From: Flavobacterium piscinae
GTDB lineage: Bacteria > Bacteroidota > Bacteroidia > Flavobacteriales > Flavobacteriaceae
Assembly (NCBI RefSeq): GCF_004122145.1
Contig: NZ_SBKQ01000006.1
Span: forward strand, 1 to 64,000
Direction: 5' to 3'
Length of the DNA: 64,000 bases
The notes below the pieces were generated by a model. That model saw nothing but the letters and a program-made list of their open reading frames with translations. It ran no database searches and was not told the DNA's origin. Position numbers and translations under genes: made by a program. Of the stretch, positions 37,778 to 45,653 are shown in pieces; within the stretch, counting starts at the first letter, position 1, and every line of letters begins with the position of its first letter.

Positions 37778-40165
37778 ATGAAACACAATTACGAAGCCCC
37801 GTCGTTTAGCGTTTTTTATGCTTTTCCTTTTTTCTTTTTATTCAGTTTCTTTCCATTACAGGCACAGTTTGTCATTAATGAAAATTCTTCTATTGATGAA
37901 ATTTCATTACATCCTTATGCCCAAATTGCTGATTTAGAACAAAAAACGCTTACCATTGAAGAGATTTTTGTTGACAAGCAATTGGTTTTCCAAAACTTGC
38001 CGCATGAAAATACCGATTTAGGTTTTACTAACAATCATTTTTGGATAAAGTTTGACATTCACAACCAAACCGATAGCGAAAAAACATATTTTTTAGAGGC
38101 TTGTCGACCTATTGTTGATCTGGCTGAATTTTACACTATTGATAAAAACGGAATTGTTTCAAAACAAGTAAGTGGTGATGCAATTCCTTTCATGGAAAGA
38201 AGCTTGAAAAACCGTAAGATATTGTTTAAAATCATTCTACAACCCAAATCGAATTACTCTTATTATTTGCATTTAAAAAGTGATGGCGAAGTTATCAACG
38301 CGGGTATCATGCTTCGAACAATGGATAATTTAATGCAAACATTATCTTTTGAACAAGTAATTTTTGGAATTTTTTATGGAATTCTGCTCATTGCAGCGAT
38401 TATTTACATGTTCTTCTTTTTCGCAATGAAAGAACGCAGTTTCTTATATTACAGTTTGTATGTAGTGTTTATTGGTATGTTGCAGTTTTCACTTGATGGC
38501 TATTTTTACCAATTATTTACACCCAATTCCGGTTGGCTTTGTTTGAATGCGGTAATTCTGTCGGCTTGTATAGCCAATTTTTTCTTAGGAAGGTATGCTC
38601 AAGTTTTTCTTCAAATAAAAAAGTACAGTACATTTATTAATAAGGCATTTTACATTATTTTTATTCTAGATTTTATTCTGTTGCTTTCTCTGTTTATACA
38701 TCCAAAAGCGTTGCAGTTTTCTTATCCTTTAGCCAATGCACTAGGTCTTATTTTACTTATTTTAATTATTTCCTCTGTTGTCGTAATTTATAGCAAAACC
38801 AAGAAAATTGACAAGTATTTTGTGATTGGTGTAGCCTTTTTAATTGCCGGTTTAGTAGTGTTTATTCTGAAAAATTTTGGTGTGCTTCCGGTTACTTTTA
38901 TGACCGAAAACGGTTCAAAATTAGGAACCGGAATGGAGGTGATTTTTCTTTCCCTTTCCATGGCAAATTTTATTCGTCAGTTGCGTGATGAACGAGAAGA
39001 ATTGCAAATTGTTGCCCTTCAAAAATCGGAAGAAATGAACGAAATGAAATCCTATTTTCTTTCCAATATCAGCCATGAACTTCGAACACCTTTGAACGCA
39101 ATTCTAAATTTATCGAAAGAAATTTCAAAGGAATCAAGAGATGAATCAATACAAAAAAACAGTTTGTTAATTAAAGATTCCTCTTATAGTCTTCTAAGTT
39201 CTGTGAATGATATCCTCGATTTTTCGAAAATAGAAAAAGGAGAATTAAAATTAGATTATGAAGAATTTAGTCCAAAACCACTGCTGGAACACATTGCCAA
39301 AAACATGGCGTATCGAGCAAAAAATCAAGGACTTGGTTTTAATGTAGATATTTCTTCCGATTTACCGGAAATGATTTTAGGGGATAAAATGCGTTTGACT
39401 CAAATGATTAATAATGTGCTCAGTAATGCATTAAAATTCACCACACATGGTTTTGTTACGTTTAAAGTGGAAGGCAAGCAGAAAAAAGGAAATCTTGTTG
39501 AACTGGTCATCGCAATTGCTGATACCGGTGTTGGCATTCCAAAGGAAAAGATGAATTCGATTTTTGAATCGTTTACCCAAGAAAGTATCAACAACAAACG
39601 AAAATTCGGAGGATTAGGATTAGGACTTTACATAGTCAAAACATTGGCGAATTTACACAATGGAAAAGTTGATCTTCAAAGCATTTTGGATCAAGGAACG
39701 GTATGTAAAATATCTCTAGAATATCAAACGGTTGTTGTAGCGAAGAAAGAATTACCTGTTGTAGAAACTGTTGAATATGATTTAAAAGGAAAAAACATAT
39801 TGGTTGTGGAAGATAATGCCATGAATCAAATGGTCATCAAAATGATTACCAAAAAATGGTTAAACACCCATGTTGTTTTTGCCAATAATGGTCAGGAAGG
39901 TATTACTGCCTTGCAAGAAAATCATTTTGATTTGATCCTAATGGATTTGCAAATGCCTGTGATGGACGGTTATGAAGCGACAATTGCCATTAGAAATGGT
40001 GAAGCCGGAGATCAAAAAAAGAACATTCCAATTATCGCATTAACTGCCGATGTAATGGAAACAACCAAAGAACGTGTCATGGAAATCGGTATGAACAAAT
40101 ACATGTCAAAGCCCGTCGATAAAGAATTGTTATATAAAAATGTAGCTGAGTTGGTAAAGGAGTAA
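37778..40165 (+). CDS. Hybrid histidine kinase with 7TMR-DISM sensor and receiver domain
   Basis: The 795-residue protein starts with a signal peptide, a 7TMR-DISMED2 extracellular domain (to about residue 180) and seven membrane spans (about 185-400). The kinase follows: H-box SNISHELRTPLN (about residue 430), N-box INNVLSNALKF, DTGVGIP and GGLGLGLYIVK. A receiver domain ends the chain, with LMDLQMPVMDGYEA holding the phospho-aspartate and TADVMETT. It probably senses a carbohydrate-like ligand outside and feeds a phosphorelay. No response regulator is adjacent. Confidence 0.94.
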   Translation: MKHNYEAPSFSVFYAFPFFFLFSFFPLQAQFVINENSSIDEISLHPYAQIADLEQKTLTIEEIFVDKQLVFQNLPHENTDLGFTNNHFWIKFDIHNQTDSEKTYFLEACRPIVDLAEFYTIDKNGIVSKQVSGDAIPFMERSLKNRKILFKIILQPKSNYSYYLHLKSDGEVINAGIMLRTMDNLMQTLSFEQVIFGIFYGILLIAAIIYMFFFFAMKERSFLYYSLYVVFIGMLQFSLDGYFYQLFTPNSGWLCLNAVILSACIANFFLGRYAQVFLQIKKYSTFINKAFYIIFILDFILLLSLFIHPKALQFSYPLANALGLILLILIISSVVVIYSKTKKIDKYFVIGVAFLIAGLVVFILKNFGVLPVTFMTENGSKLGTGMEVIFLSLSMANFIRQLRDEREELQIVALQKSEEMNEMKSYFLSNISHELRTPLNAILNLSKEISKESRDESIQKNSLLIKDSSYSLLSSVNDILDFSKIEKGELKLDYEEFSPKPLLEHIAKNMAYRAKNQGLGFNVDISSDLPEMILGDKMRLTQMINNVLSNALKFTTHGFVTFKVEGKQKKGNLVELVIAIADTGVGIPKEKMNSIFESFTQESINNKRKFGGLGLGLYIVKTLANLHNGKVDLQSILDQGTVCKISLEYQTVVVAKKELPVVETVEYDLKGKNILVVEDNAMNQMVIKMITKKWLNTHVVFANNGQEGITALQENHFDLILMDLQMPVMDGYEATIAIRNGEAGDQKKNIPIIALTADVMETTKERVMEIGMNKYMSKPVDKELLYKNVAELVKE

Positions 40166-40167
40166 TT

Positions 40168-40896
40168 TTATTTACTTTCGATACGCTTTTTTATTTTTGG
40201 CATTAAAATCTTTGCGTTTTTGTTGAAAGCATCCAGTATTCCTTTTTTGTTTTTTATGACAAGGACTTGCTGCATGGCAATTTTGTTTTTAAAATCTGCA
40301 CTTTGCAAATAGGTGAGGTATTCGTCGTTTTTAATTCTTTCTTGGTGATTTAAATAGAACCAATTGTGATTATCTTTCCAATCTTTAAGATTTTCGTGAA
40401 CATCTTCTTTTAAATACTCGTTTATGACGAGTAATAAATCATCCATTTGATTATAAAACATGAGCAAGTCAGCAGTTAATGAATCTTTTAATTGGGTTTC
40501 GTTTTCCACATAATTTTCTAACATTTTAAAACCCTTGTTTTTGATGGTAAATGGATTGTGCATTCCAACTAGGTTAGCACAAACTTCGCAGGAAGAATAA
40601 TCATCATTCGTCATTTTTCCGGATAGAATTTTTTGATAAACACTATCTAAAAATGTGAAATTTCTTTTCATTTGATAAATTGTTAGTGTGTCACTGGACA
40701 TATCCTCACTAATTATTTTAAAGATGGAAAGTTGTAAATTTCGCTGTTTTCGCTTTTCGTTGGAATTATTAATATTTACAGCGATCAAAATTCCGATAAC
40801 CACTAGAATAATTTCGCCTACGGCATATTTTAAATAATTTAAAAATTTGCCTTCTTTAAGCTGGTTAAATCGAATGTTTCTGAAAAATTTAATCAT
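40168..40896 (-). CDS. DUF6090-family membrane-anchored protein
   Basis: The 242-residue protein has one N-terminal membrane span within YAVGEIILVVIGILIAVNIN, flanked by basic residues, followed by a helical outside domain. The opening MIKFFRNIR and NNSNEKRK after the span are typical of DUF6090 proteins, common and uncharacterised in flavobacteria. CEVC in the middle could be a disulfide or a metal pair. It starts five bases after the NYN gene ends and is convergent with the kinase. Confidence 0.75.
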   Translation of the reverse strand: MIKFFRNIRFNQLKEGKFLNYLKYAVGEIILVVIGILIAVNINNSNEKRKQRNLQLSIFKIISEDMSSDTLTIYQMKRNFTFLDSVYQKILSGKMTNDDYSSCEVCANLVGMHNPFTIKNKGFKMLENYVENETQLKDSLTADLLMFYNQMDDLLLVINEYLKEDVHENLKDWKDNHNWFYLNHQERIKNDEYLTYLQSADFKNKIAMQQVLVIKNKKGILDAFNKNAKILMPKIKKRIESK

Positions 40897-40901
40897 ATTA
40901 T

Positions 40902-41657
40902 CTATTTTAATCGAACATACACATGTTTAATGCCTTTTTTATCCGATTCACGCTCATGAATTTCCAACAAATGTGTAAGCGATTTCATTAACGGAGTAAG
41001 CTTAGAAAAGCCAAAATTACGAGGGTCAAATTCAGGTTTTTTCTTCACAATCAAATTACCGACATCGCCCAAAAATGCCCAACCGTCATCGTCTGCAATA
41101 TCTTCAATGCTTGATTCGATAATGTCAATCGTATCCACATCAATTTTGGTCATAATTTTTTCATCTTTCTTTTTATCGGTAGAAGTGGCAGTTGTTTTCT
41201 TCTTTTTAGCTCCTTCTAATACTTCAATAAAGATAAATCGGTCGCAAGCACTTATAAATGGTTTTGGTGTTTTTTGTTCTCCGATACCAATCACTTTCAT
41301 GCCGGATTCCCGCAATCGAATCGCCAGTCTTGTAAAATCGCTATCGCTGGAAACAATACAAAACCCATCTAATTTTCCGGAATAAAGCAAATCCATTGCA
41401 TCAATAATCAAAGCCGAATCCGAGGAGTTTTTTCCGGTTGTATAACCATATTGTTGAATTGGTGTAATGGCATTTTCAAGCAAAACACCCTTCCATCCAT
41501 TGGCATTCGGACGTGTCCAATCACCATAAATTCGTTTGGTGGTGGGTGTGCCGTATTTTGCAATTTCTTCCATCATTCCTTTAATATTGCTAAACGGAAC
41601 ATTATCGGCATCAATCAGAACGGCTAACTTTAAATCGTTGTCATCGTGTTTACTCAT
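40902..41657 (-). CDS. NYN-domain (LabA/DUF88-like) putative nuclease with OST-HTH/LOTUS domain
   Basis: I start at ATG 41657 (MSKHDDND), which gives 251 residues; an upstream in-frame ATG at 41678 is less likely. The N-terminal PIN-like NYN domain shows VLIDADNVPFSNI, KNSSDSALIIDAMDLL and IVSSDSDFTRLA, carrying the acidic metal-binding residues of an RNase. A lysine-rich linker leads to a C-terminal LOTUS-like domain (GWAFLGDVGNLI to the end) thought to bind RNA. The target RNA is unknown. Confidence 0.87.
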   Translation of the reverse strand: MSKHDDNDLKLAVLIDADNVPFSNIKGMMEEIAKYGTPTTKRIYGDWTRPNANGWKGVLLENAITPIQQYGYTTGKNSSDSALIIDAMDLLYSGKLDGFCIVSSDSDFTRLAIRLRESGMKVIGIGEQKTPKPFISACDRFIFIEVLEGAKKKKTTATSTDKKKDEKIMTKIDVDTIDIIESSIEDIADDDGWAFLGDVGNLIVKKKPEFDPRNFGFSKLTPLMKSLTHLLEIHERESDKKGIKHVYVRLK

Positions 41658-41787
41658 AAAAATCAAATTAGTAATCAAATATACTCATATTAGCACATTC
41701 TTATGGCACTTTTTTAAATTATATAATTGTTGGCAATAATTCATAATCATTCCATTAAAAATATTATGAAAGTAGATTTGAAATCCT

Positions 41788-41795
41788 TACTTTTG
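41788..41795 (+). promoter_or_regulatory. Candidate -7 element TACTTTTG for the condensing enzyme gene
   Basis: TACTTTTG matches TAnnTTTG and lies 26 bases before the ATG at 41822. A TTTG at 41777-41780 is too close to serve as -33. Confidence 0.4.
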
Positions 41796-41821
41796 CCACG
41801 TTTTTTAACACACAAAAAGTC

Positions 41822-43081
41822 ATGGTAAAAGATTTATTCGAAAGAATTCAAAACAATAAAGGACCATTAGGAAAATGGGCTTCACAAGCAGAAGGATATT
41901 ATGTTTTTCCAAAATTAGAAGGAGAACTTGGGCCACGTATGCAATTTCACGGAAAACAAATTCTAAATTGGAGTATCAATGATTATTTAGGTTTAGCCAA
42001 TCACCCTGAAGTACGTAAGGCAGATACTGAAGCAGCGATTCAATACGGAGCAGCCTATCCGATGGGAGCCAGAATGATGAGTGGTCATACCAATGTGCAT
42101 GAGCAATTAGAAAATGAATTGGCTGCCTTTGTCATGAAAGAATCAGCGTATTTGCTGAATTTTGGTTACCAAGGAATTATGTCAACCATTGATGCGTTGG
42201 TTACCAAAAACGATATAATTGTATATGATGTAGATGCACATGCTTGTATTATTGACGGGGTTCGTTTGCACATGGGAAAACGTTTTACCTATCGTCACAA
42301 TGATTTGGAAAGTATGGAAAAAAACCTTCAACGTGCTACTAAAATGGCAGAAGAAACAGGAGGTGGAATTCTTTTTATAACCGAAGGAGTTTTTGGAATG
42401 CGTGGTCAACAAGGAAAACTAAAAGAAATTGTGGCCATGAAAGAAAAATATAATTTCCGTTTGTTGGTAGATGATGCTCACGGTTTTGGAACACTTGGAA
42501 AAACAGGTGCCGGAGCAGGCGAAGAGCAAGGTTGTCAAGACGGTATTGATATTTATTTTTCAACTTTTGCCAAATCCATGGCCAGCATTGGTGCTTTTAT
42601 TGCCGCGGATAAGGATATTATCGATTATTTGAAATACAATTTGCGTTCACAAATGTTTGCCAAATCGTTGCCGATGATTCAAACCGTTGGTGCTTTAAAA
42701 CGTTTGGAATTGTTGCGAAACCATCCTGAATTGAAAGATAAATTATGGGAAAACGTAAATGCTCTTCAAAATGGTTTAAAAGAGCGTGGCTTTAATATTG
42801 GTGACACAAATACTTGTGTAACTCCGGTTTACTTAGAAGGTTCTATACCGGAAGCGATGGTGATGGTGAATGATTTACGCGAAAATTATGGAATTTTCCT
42901 TTCCATTGTGGTTTATCCTGTGATTCCTAAAGGAATTATTTTATTGCGAATGATACCTACAGCTTCTCACACTTTGGAGGACATTAATGAAACACTTGCT
43001 GCATTTGAAGCCATTCGCGAAAAGCTAGTGAGCGGAACCTATAAAAAAATTGCAGATGCTACTACGGTAGATGTTTCTTAA
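41822..43081 (+). CDS. Alpha-oxoamine synthase (serine palmitoyltransferase or cysteate acyltransferase-like)
   Basis: The 419-residue PLP enzyme belongs to the family that condenses an amino acid with an acyl thioester. It has NDYLGLANHPEV near the N-terminus, VDDAHGFG (216-223) and the Schiff-base lysine at 251 in STFAKSMAS. In Flavobacterium johnsoniae a member of this family makes capnine from cysteate for sulfonolipids; others make 3-ketosphinganine from serine. Sequence alone does not decide between these or 2-amino-3-ketobutyrate CoA ligase, though the N-terminal extension (residues 1-45) is unlike the latter. A GNAT-type acyltransferase is the convergent neighbour. Confidence 0.85.
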   Translation: MVKDLFERIQNNKGPLGKWASQAEGYYVFPKLEGELGPRMQFHGKQILNWSINDYLGLANHPEVRKADTEAAIQYGAAYPMGARMMSGHTNVHEQLENELAAFVMKESAYLLNFGYQGIMSTIDALVTKNDIIVYDVDAHACIIDGVRLHMGKRFTYRHNDLESMEKNLQRATKMAEETGGGILFITEGVFGMRGQQGKLKEIVAMKEKYNFRLLVDDAHGFGTLGKTGAGAGEEQGCQDGIDIYFSTFAKSMASIGAFIAADKDIIDYLKYNLRSQMFAKSLPMIQTVGALKRLELLRNHPELKDKLWENVNALQNGLKERGFNIGDTNTCVTPVYLEGSIPEAMVMVNDLRENYGIFLSIVVYPVIPKGIILLRMIPTASHTLEDINETLAAFEAIREKLVSGTYKKIADATTVDVS

Positions 43082-43106
43082 AATAAAGCGGAAAGCTTAT
43101 CAAAAC

Positions 43107-43138
43107 AGAAACCACTCTTTTAATGGAGTGGTTTTTTT
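43107..43138. terminator. Terminator between the condensing enzyme and the GNAT gene
   Basis: AAACCACTC (43109-43117) pairs with GAGTGGTTT (43126-43134) around an eight-base loop, followed by a T-run. It serves the plus-strand gene and may serve the convergent one. Confidence 0.75.
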
Positions 43139-44255
43139 ATAAATCAATTCGATAGGTTCTCCTTCGTCGGTCTACCACCGAATTAAAATTTTTCCATAAA
43201 TTGTGAATCGCATTATTTTCTTCTAATTCAGGAGTTCGATTGCATTGGGTAATGCCTTTTTCTTTAAAAACGCGATAATATTCTCTAAAAATAAGGGCAG
43301 TTACGCCTTTGTTTTGGTATTCAGGATCAATACCAATGAGGTAAAACAACACTTCTTTACTGTGTTTTTTCGCTTGTAATAAGTGATAAAATCCAAACGG
43401 AAAGAGTCGCCCGTTTGCTTTTTGTAACGCTTCTGAAAAGCCAGGCATAACGATGCTAAAAGCGACCATTTTATCATTTTTATCCATTACAAATAAAATG
43501 TATTCCGGATTTACAAAAGGAATGTATTTCTTTTTAAAATAAGCTTTTTGTCTTTCGGAAACGGCGACAAAAGAAGCCAATTTTTCATAGCATGTGTTAA
43601 ATAAATCAAACATTTTATCTACATACGGAATAATGTCTTTTGTCTGTGTAAAGGTTAAAATCTTTAATTCATAGCGTTTTTGAATTAATTCGCTTGCTTT
43701 TGTAAACGTATCAGGATTAACATTTGAAAACGAAAAAATACTTTCAAAATATTCTTTTTCTCTCACATAACCCAATTGTTCTAAATGGTCTTTGTAATAG
43801 GGAAAATTATACCAAGTAATCATTGATCCCAATCGGTCAAATCCTTCCGTTAATACACCAACTTTGTCTAAATTTGAAAAGCCCATAGGACCTTCAACAT
43901 ATTCTAAGTTGTTTTTTCGTCCGAGTTCGTATACTTTTTCCAAAAGAGCTTTGGTAACTTCAATGTCATCAATCACATCCCACCAACCAAATCGCACTTT
44001 TCTTTTTTGTTGATTATTGACTTCTTCCCAATTAATAATGGCAGCTATTCGACCAACAATTTTATTTTCTTTGTAAGCCAAATAAAAATAGGCTTCTGCA
44101 TTATCAAAGGCCGGATTTTCATCTTTATTAAATGTTTCCAATTCATCCGAAATTAATGGTGGTACCCAATACGGATGATTTTTGTATAACGAAAATGGGA
44201 ATTTAACGTAATCGGTCAGTAGCTTTTTTGAATTTGCTTCAATAATCTTTATCAT
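43137..44255 (-). CDS. GNAT-fold acyltransferase, candidate bacterial ceramide synthase-like
   Basis: The 372-residue protein has a GNAT-like N-terminal half with FPFSLYKNHPYWVPPL, NPAFDNAEAYFYLAY and IVGRIAAIIN, and a C-terminal GNAT half with YLIGIDPEYQNKGVTALIF as the acyl-CoA loop. Proteins with this WVPPL...NPxF...VGRIAA layout are widespread, and I believe the bacterial ceramide synthase bCerS of Caulobacter is one; that assignment is from memory. Next to a sphingoid-type condensing enzyme, N-acylation of the lipid base is a plausible role. A perfect AAGGAGG (44270-44264) sits eight bases before the ATG. Confidence 0.7.
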   Translation of the reverse strand: MIKIIEANSKKLLTDYVKFPFSLYKNHPYWVPPLISDELETFNKDENPAFDNAEAYFYLAYKENKIVGRIAAIINWEEVNNQQKRKVRFGWWDVIDDIEVTKALLEKVYELGRKNNLEYVEGPMGFSNLDKVGVLTEGFDRLGSMITWYNFPYYKDHLEQLGYVREKEYFESIFSFSNVNPDTFTKASELIQKRYELKILTFTQTKDIIPYVDKMFDLFNTCYEKLASFVAVSERQKAYFKKKYIPFVNPEYILFVMDKNDKMVAFSIVMPGFSEALQKANGRLFPFGFYHLLQAKKHSKEVLFYLIGIDPEYQNKGVTALIFREYYRVFKEKGITQCNRTPELEENNAIHNLWKNFNSVVDRRRRTYRIDL

Positions 44256-44256
44256 T

Positions 44257-45219
44257 CTATTCTCCTCCTTCTACTTCGTCAATTCGTTTTTTCTTTTCTT
44301 TTTTATCTTTTTTCTTTTTGTCTACTCTTTTTCCACCATCTTCGTCTGATTCAATTTTTACAGGTTTGTATTTTTTATCAAAACGCCATGAAACGCCAAC
44401 TCCTCCATATAAAATATCGGGAGTATCTTTAAAATTTTTACTGATGGAAGCATCAATTTGCAAATTATTTTGAAGTAAATAGGCTGCACCAATTCTAAAA
44501 ATACTATCTGAATAATAGTCGCCTTTAATGCCTTGATTTTCAATAAAACCGGACCATTTTTGATTAAATCCTCTTGTTAAAGTCAATATATAACCCAATG
44601 ATTTATAGTCTGTTGTGAATTTGTCATAAAAAATATTGGTAACCAAAACCCAACGTGTACCAAAGTGATTTTGTGCAATGACCATTATTTTCGGACTCAT
44701 ACTTGGTTCATCAGGAAAGGCATAATCTTCGTTTGCAAAACCAAAATTCATTCCAACATAAACACCTACTGCCGGAATAAACTGTTTCCATTTAAATTTG
44801 TGATTGGCTTTCCAACTGTATAGGTTTGGTTTATCTTCACCTTTTTTAAATGGGTCATAAATCAGGTATTTTGCTCCAAAGGTTGTTGCTCTAAATCCAC
44901 TTCGAGTGGTTTCCACTAAAGGAGAAAAGTATTTATCATATTGGTATTTAAAATTCCCAATTACTTCCAATTGTTCAAAAAGAAAACCATAACGAAGGTC
45001 TAAATCAACACCAAAACCATTAGAATTGTAGCGAGAAAGATTATGGTCTTCGCGAATTCCATAAATACCACTTTCCATTTGAAAAACATTTTTTCCAACC
45101 GAAAAAGCCGCCATTGAGAGTCCGGGACGGTTAGAATTAATCATATCCGTATGCTGAGCCAATAAACTTGAAAAGCTAAAGACAAAAGCGATGTGAAGTA
45201 AACTATTCATTTTTTTCAT
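44257..45219 (-). CDS. Outer membrane beta-barrel protein (Phenol_MetA_deg/transporter-like) with lysine-rich tail
   Basis: The 320-residue protein has a signal peptide ending at SSLLAQ, then alternating strands (SNRPGLSMAAFSVGKNVFQ, GFRATTFGAKYLIYDP, LYGGVGVSWRFD) typical of small outer membrane barrels annotated as transporter or MetA-pathway proteins. After the last strand an unusual 35-residue tail follows with runs of lysine (VDKKKKDKKEKKK) and ends VEGGE. The tail's final codons also form the ribosome-binding sequence for the GNAT gene, which begins one base after the stop. Confidence 0.78.
   Translation of the reverse strand: MKKMNSLLHIAFVFSFSSLLAQHTDMINSNRPGLSMAAFSVGKNVFQMESGIYGIREDHNLSRYNSNGFGVDLDLRYGFLFEQLEVIGNFKYQYDKYFSPLVETTRSGFRATTFGAKYLIYDPFKKGEDKPNLYSWKANHKFKWKQFIPAVGVYVGMNFGFANEDYAFPDEPSMSPKIMVIAQNHFGTRWVLVTNIFYDKFTTDYKSLGYILTLTRGFNQKWSGFIENQGIKGDYYSDSIFRIGAAYLLQNNLQIDASISKNFKDTPDILYGGVGVSWRFDKKYKPVKIESDEDGGKRVDKKKKDKKEKKKRIDEVEGGE
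44264..44270 (-). promoter_or_regulatory. Strong Shine-Dalgarno AAGGAGG before the GNAT gene
   Basis: A full seven-base match to the anti-Shine-Dalgarno, eight bases before the ATG at 44255. Such sites are rare in Bacteroidota. It lies inside the coding end of the outer membrane protein. Confidence 0.6.
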
Positions 45220-45339
45220 GGTAGTAATGAGGTTGAATTACTGATTAGAAACCAAAAATAAGACTTTTTATTATTTATTTAAGAATGTTAATTTATTTTT
45301 GACCTCCGTAATTATTATTTTTACCAAAAATATTACCTT

Positions 45340-45606
45340 ATGCAAACAGCTTCTGTACCTGGATTTGTGAGAACTATTTTAATTATTGTAGGAGTTTATT
45401 ATGCTTTCAAAATTTTAGCCCGTATTTTGATGCCTATTTTATTGCGTAAAATGGTTCAAAAAGCAGAACAGAATTTTAAACAACATACTAATTATCAGAA
45501 TCAAGCCGACAATCATTCAACTACTCAGAATTCATCCTCTACATTTGAAAAGCCTAAAGCCAAAAAACAAGTGGGGGAATACATTGATTATGAAGAAGTG
45601 GATTAG
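45340..45606 (+). CDS. DUF4834-family small membrane protein
   Basis: The 88-residue protein has one membrane span (FVRTILIIVGVYYAFKILARI), a basic helix, a low-complexity Gln/Asn/Ser linker and a conserved end KKQVGEYIDYEEVD, which is the DUF4834 signature in flavobacteria. No function is known. It precedes the YfhO gene by 47 bases in the same direction. Confidence 0.85.
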   Translation: MQTASVPGFVRTILIIVGVYYAFKILARILMPILLRKMVQKAEQNFKQHTNYQNQADNHSTTQNSSSTFEKPKAKKQVGEYIDYEEVD

Positions 45607-45653
45607 TTTGTTTACTTTCGTTTAAATTTACATTGATTTATTAAAAACACAGA

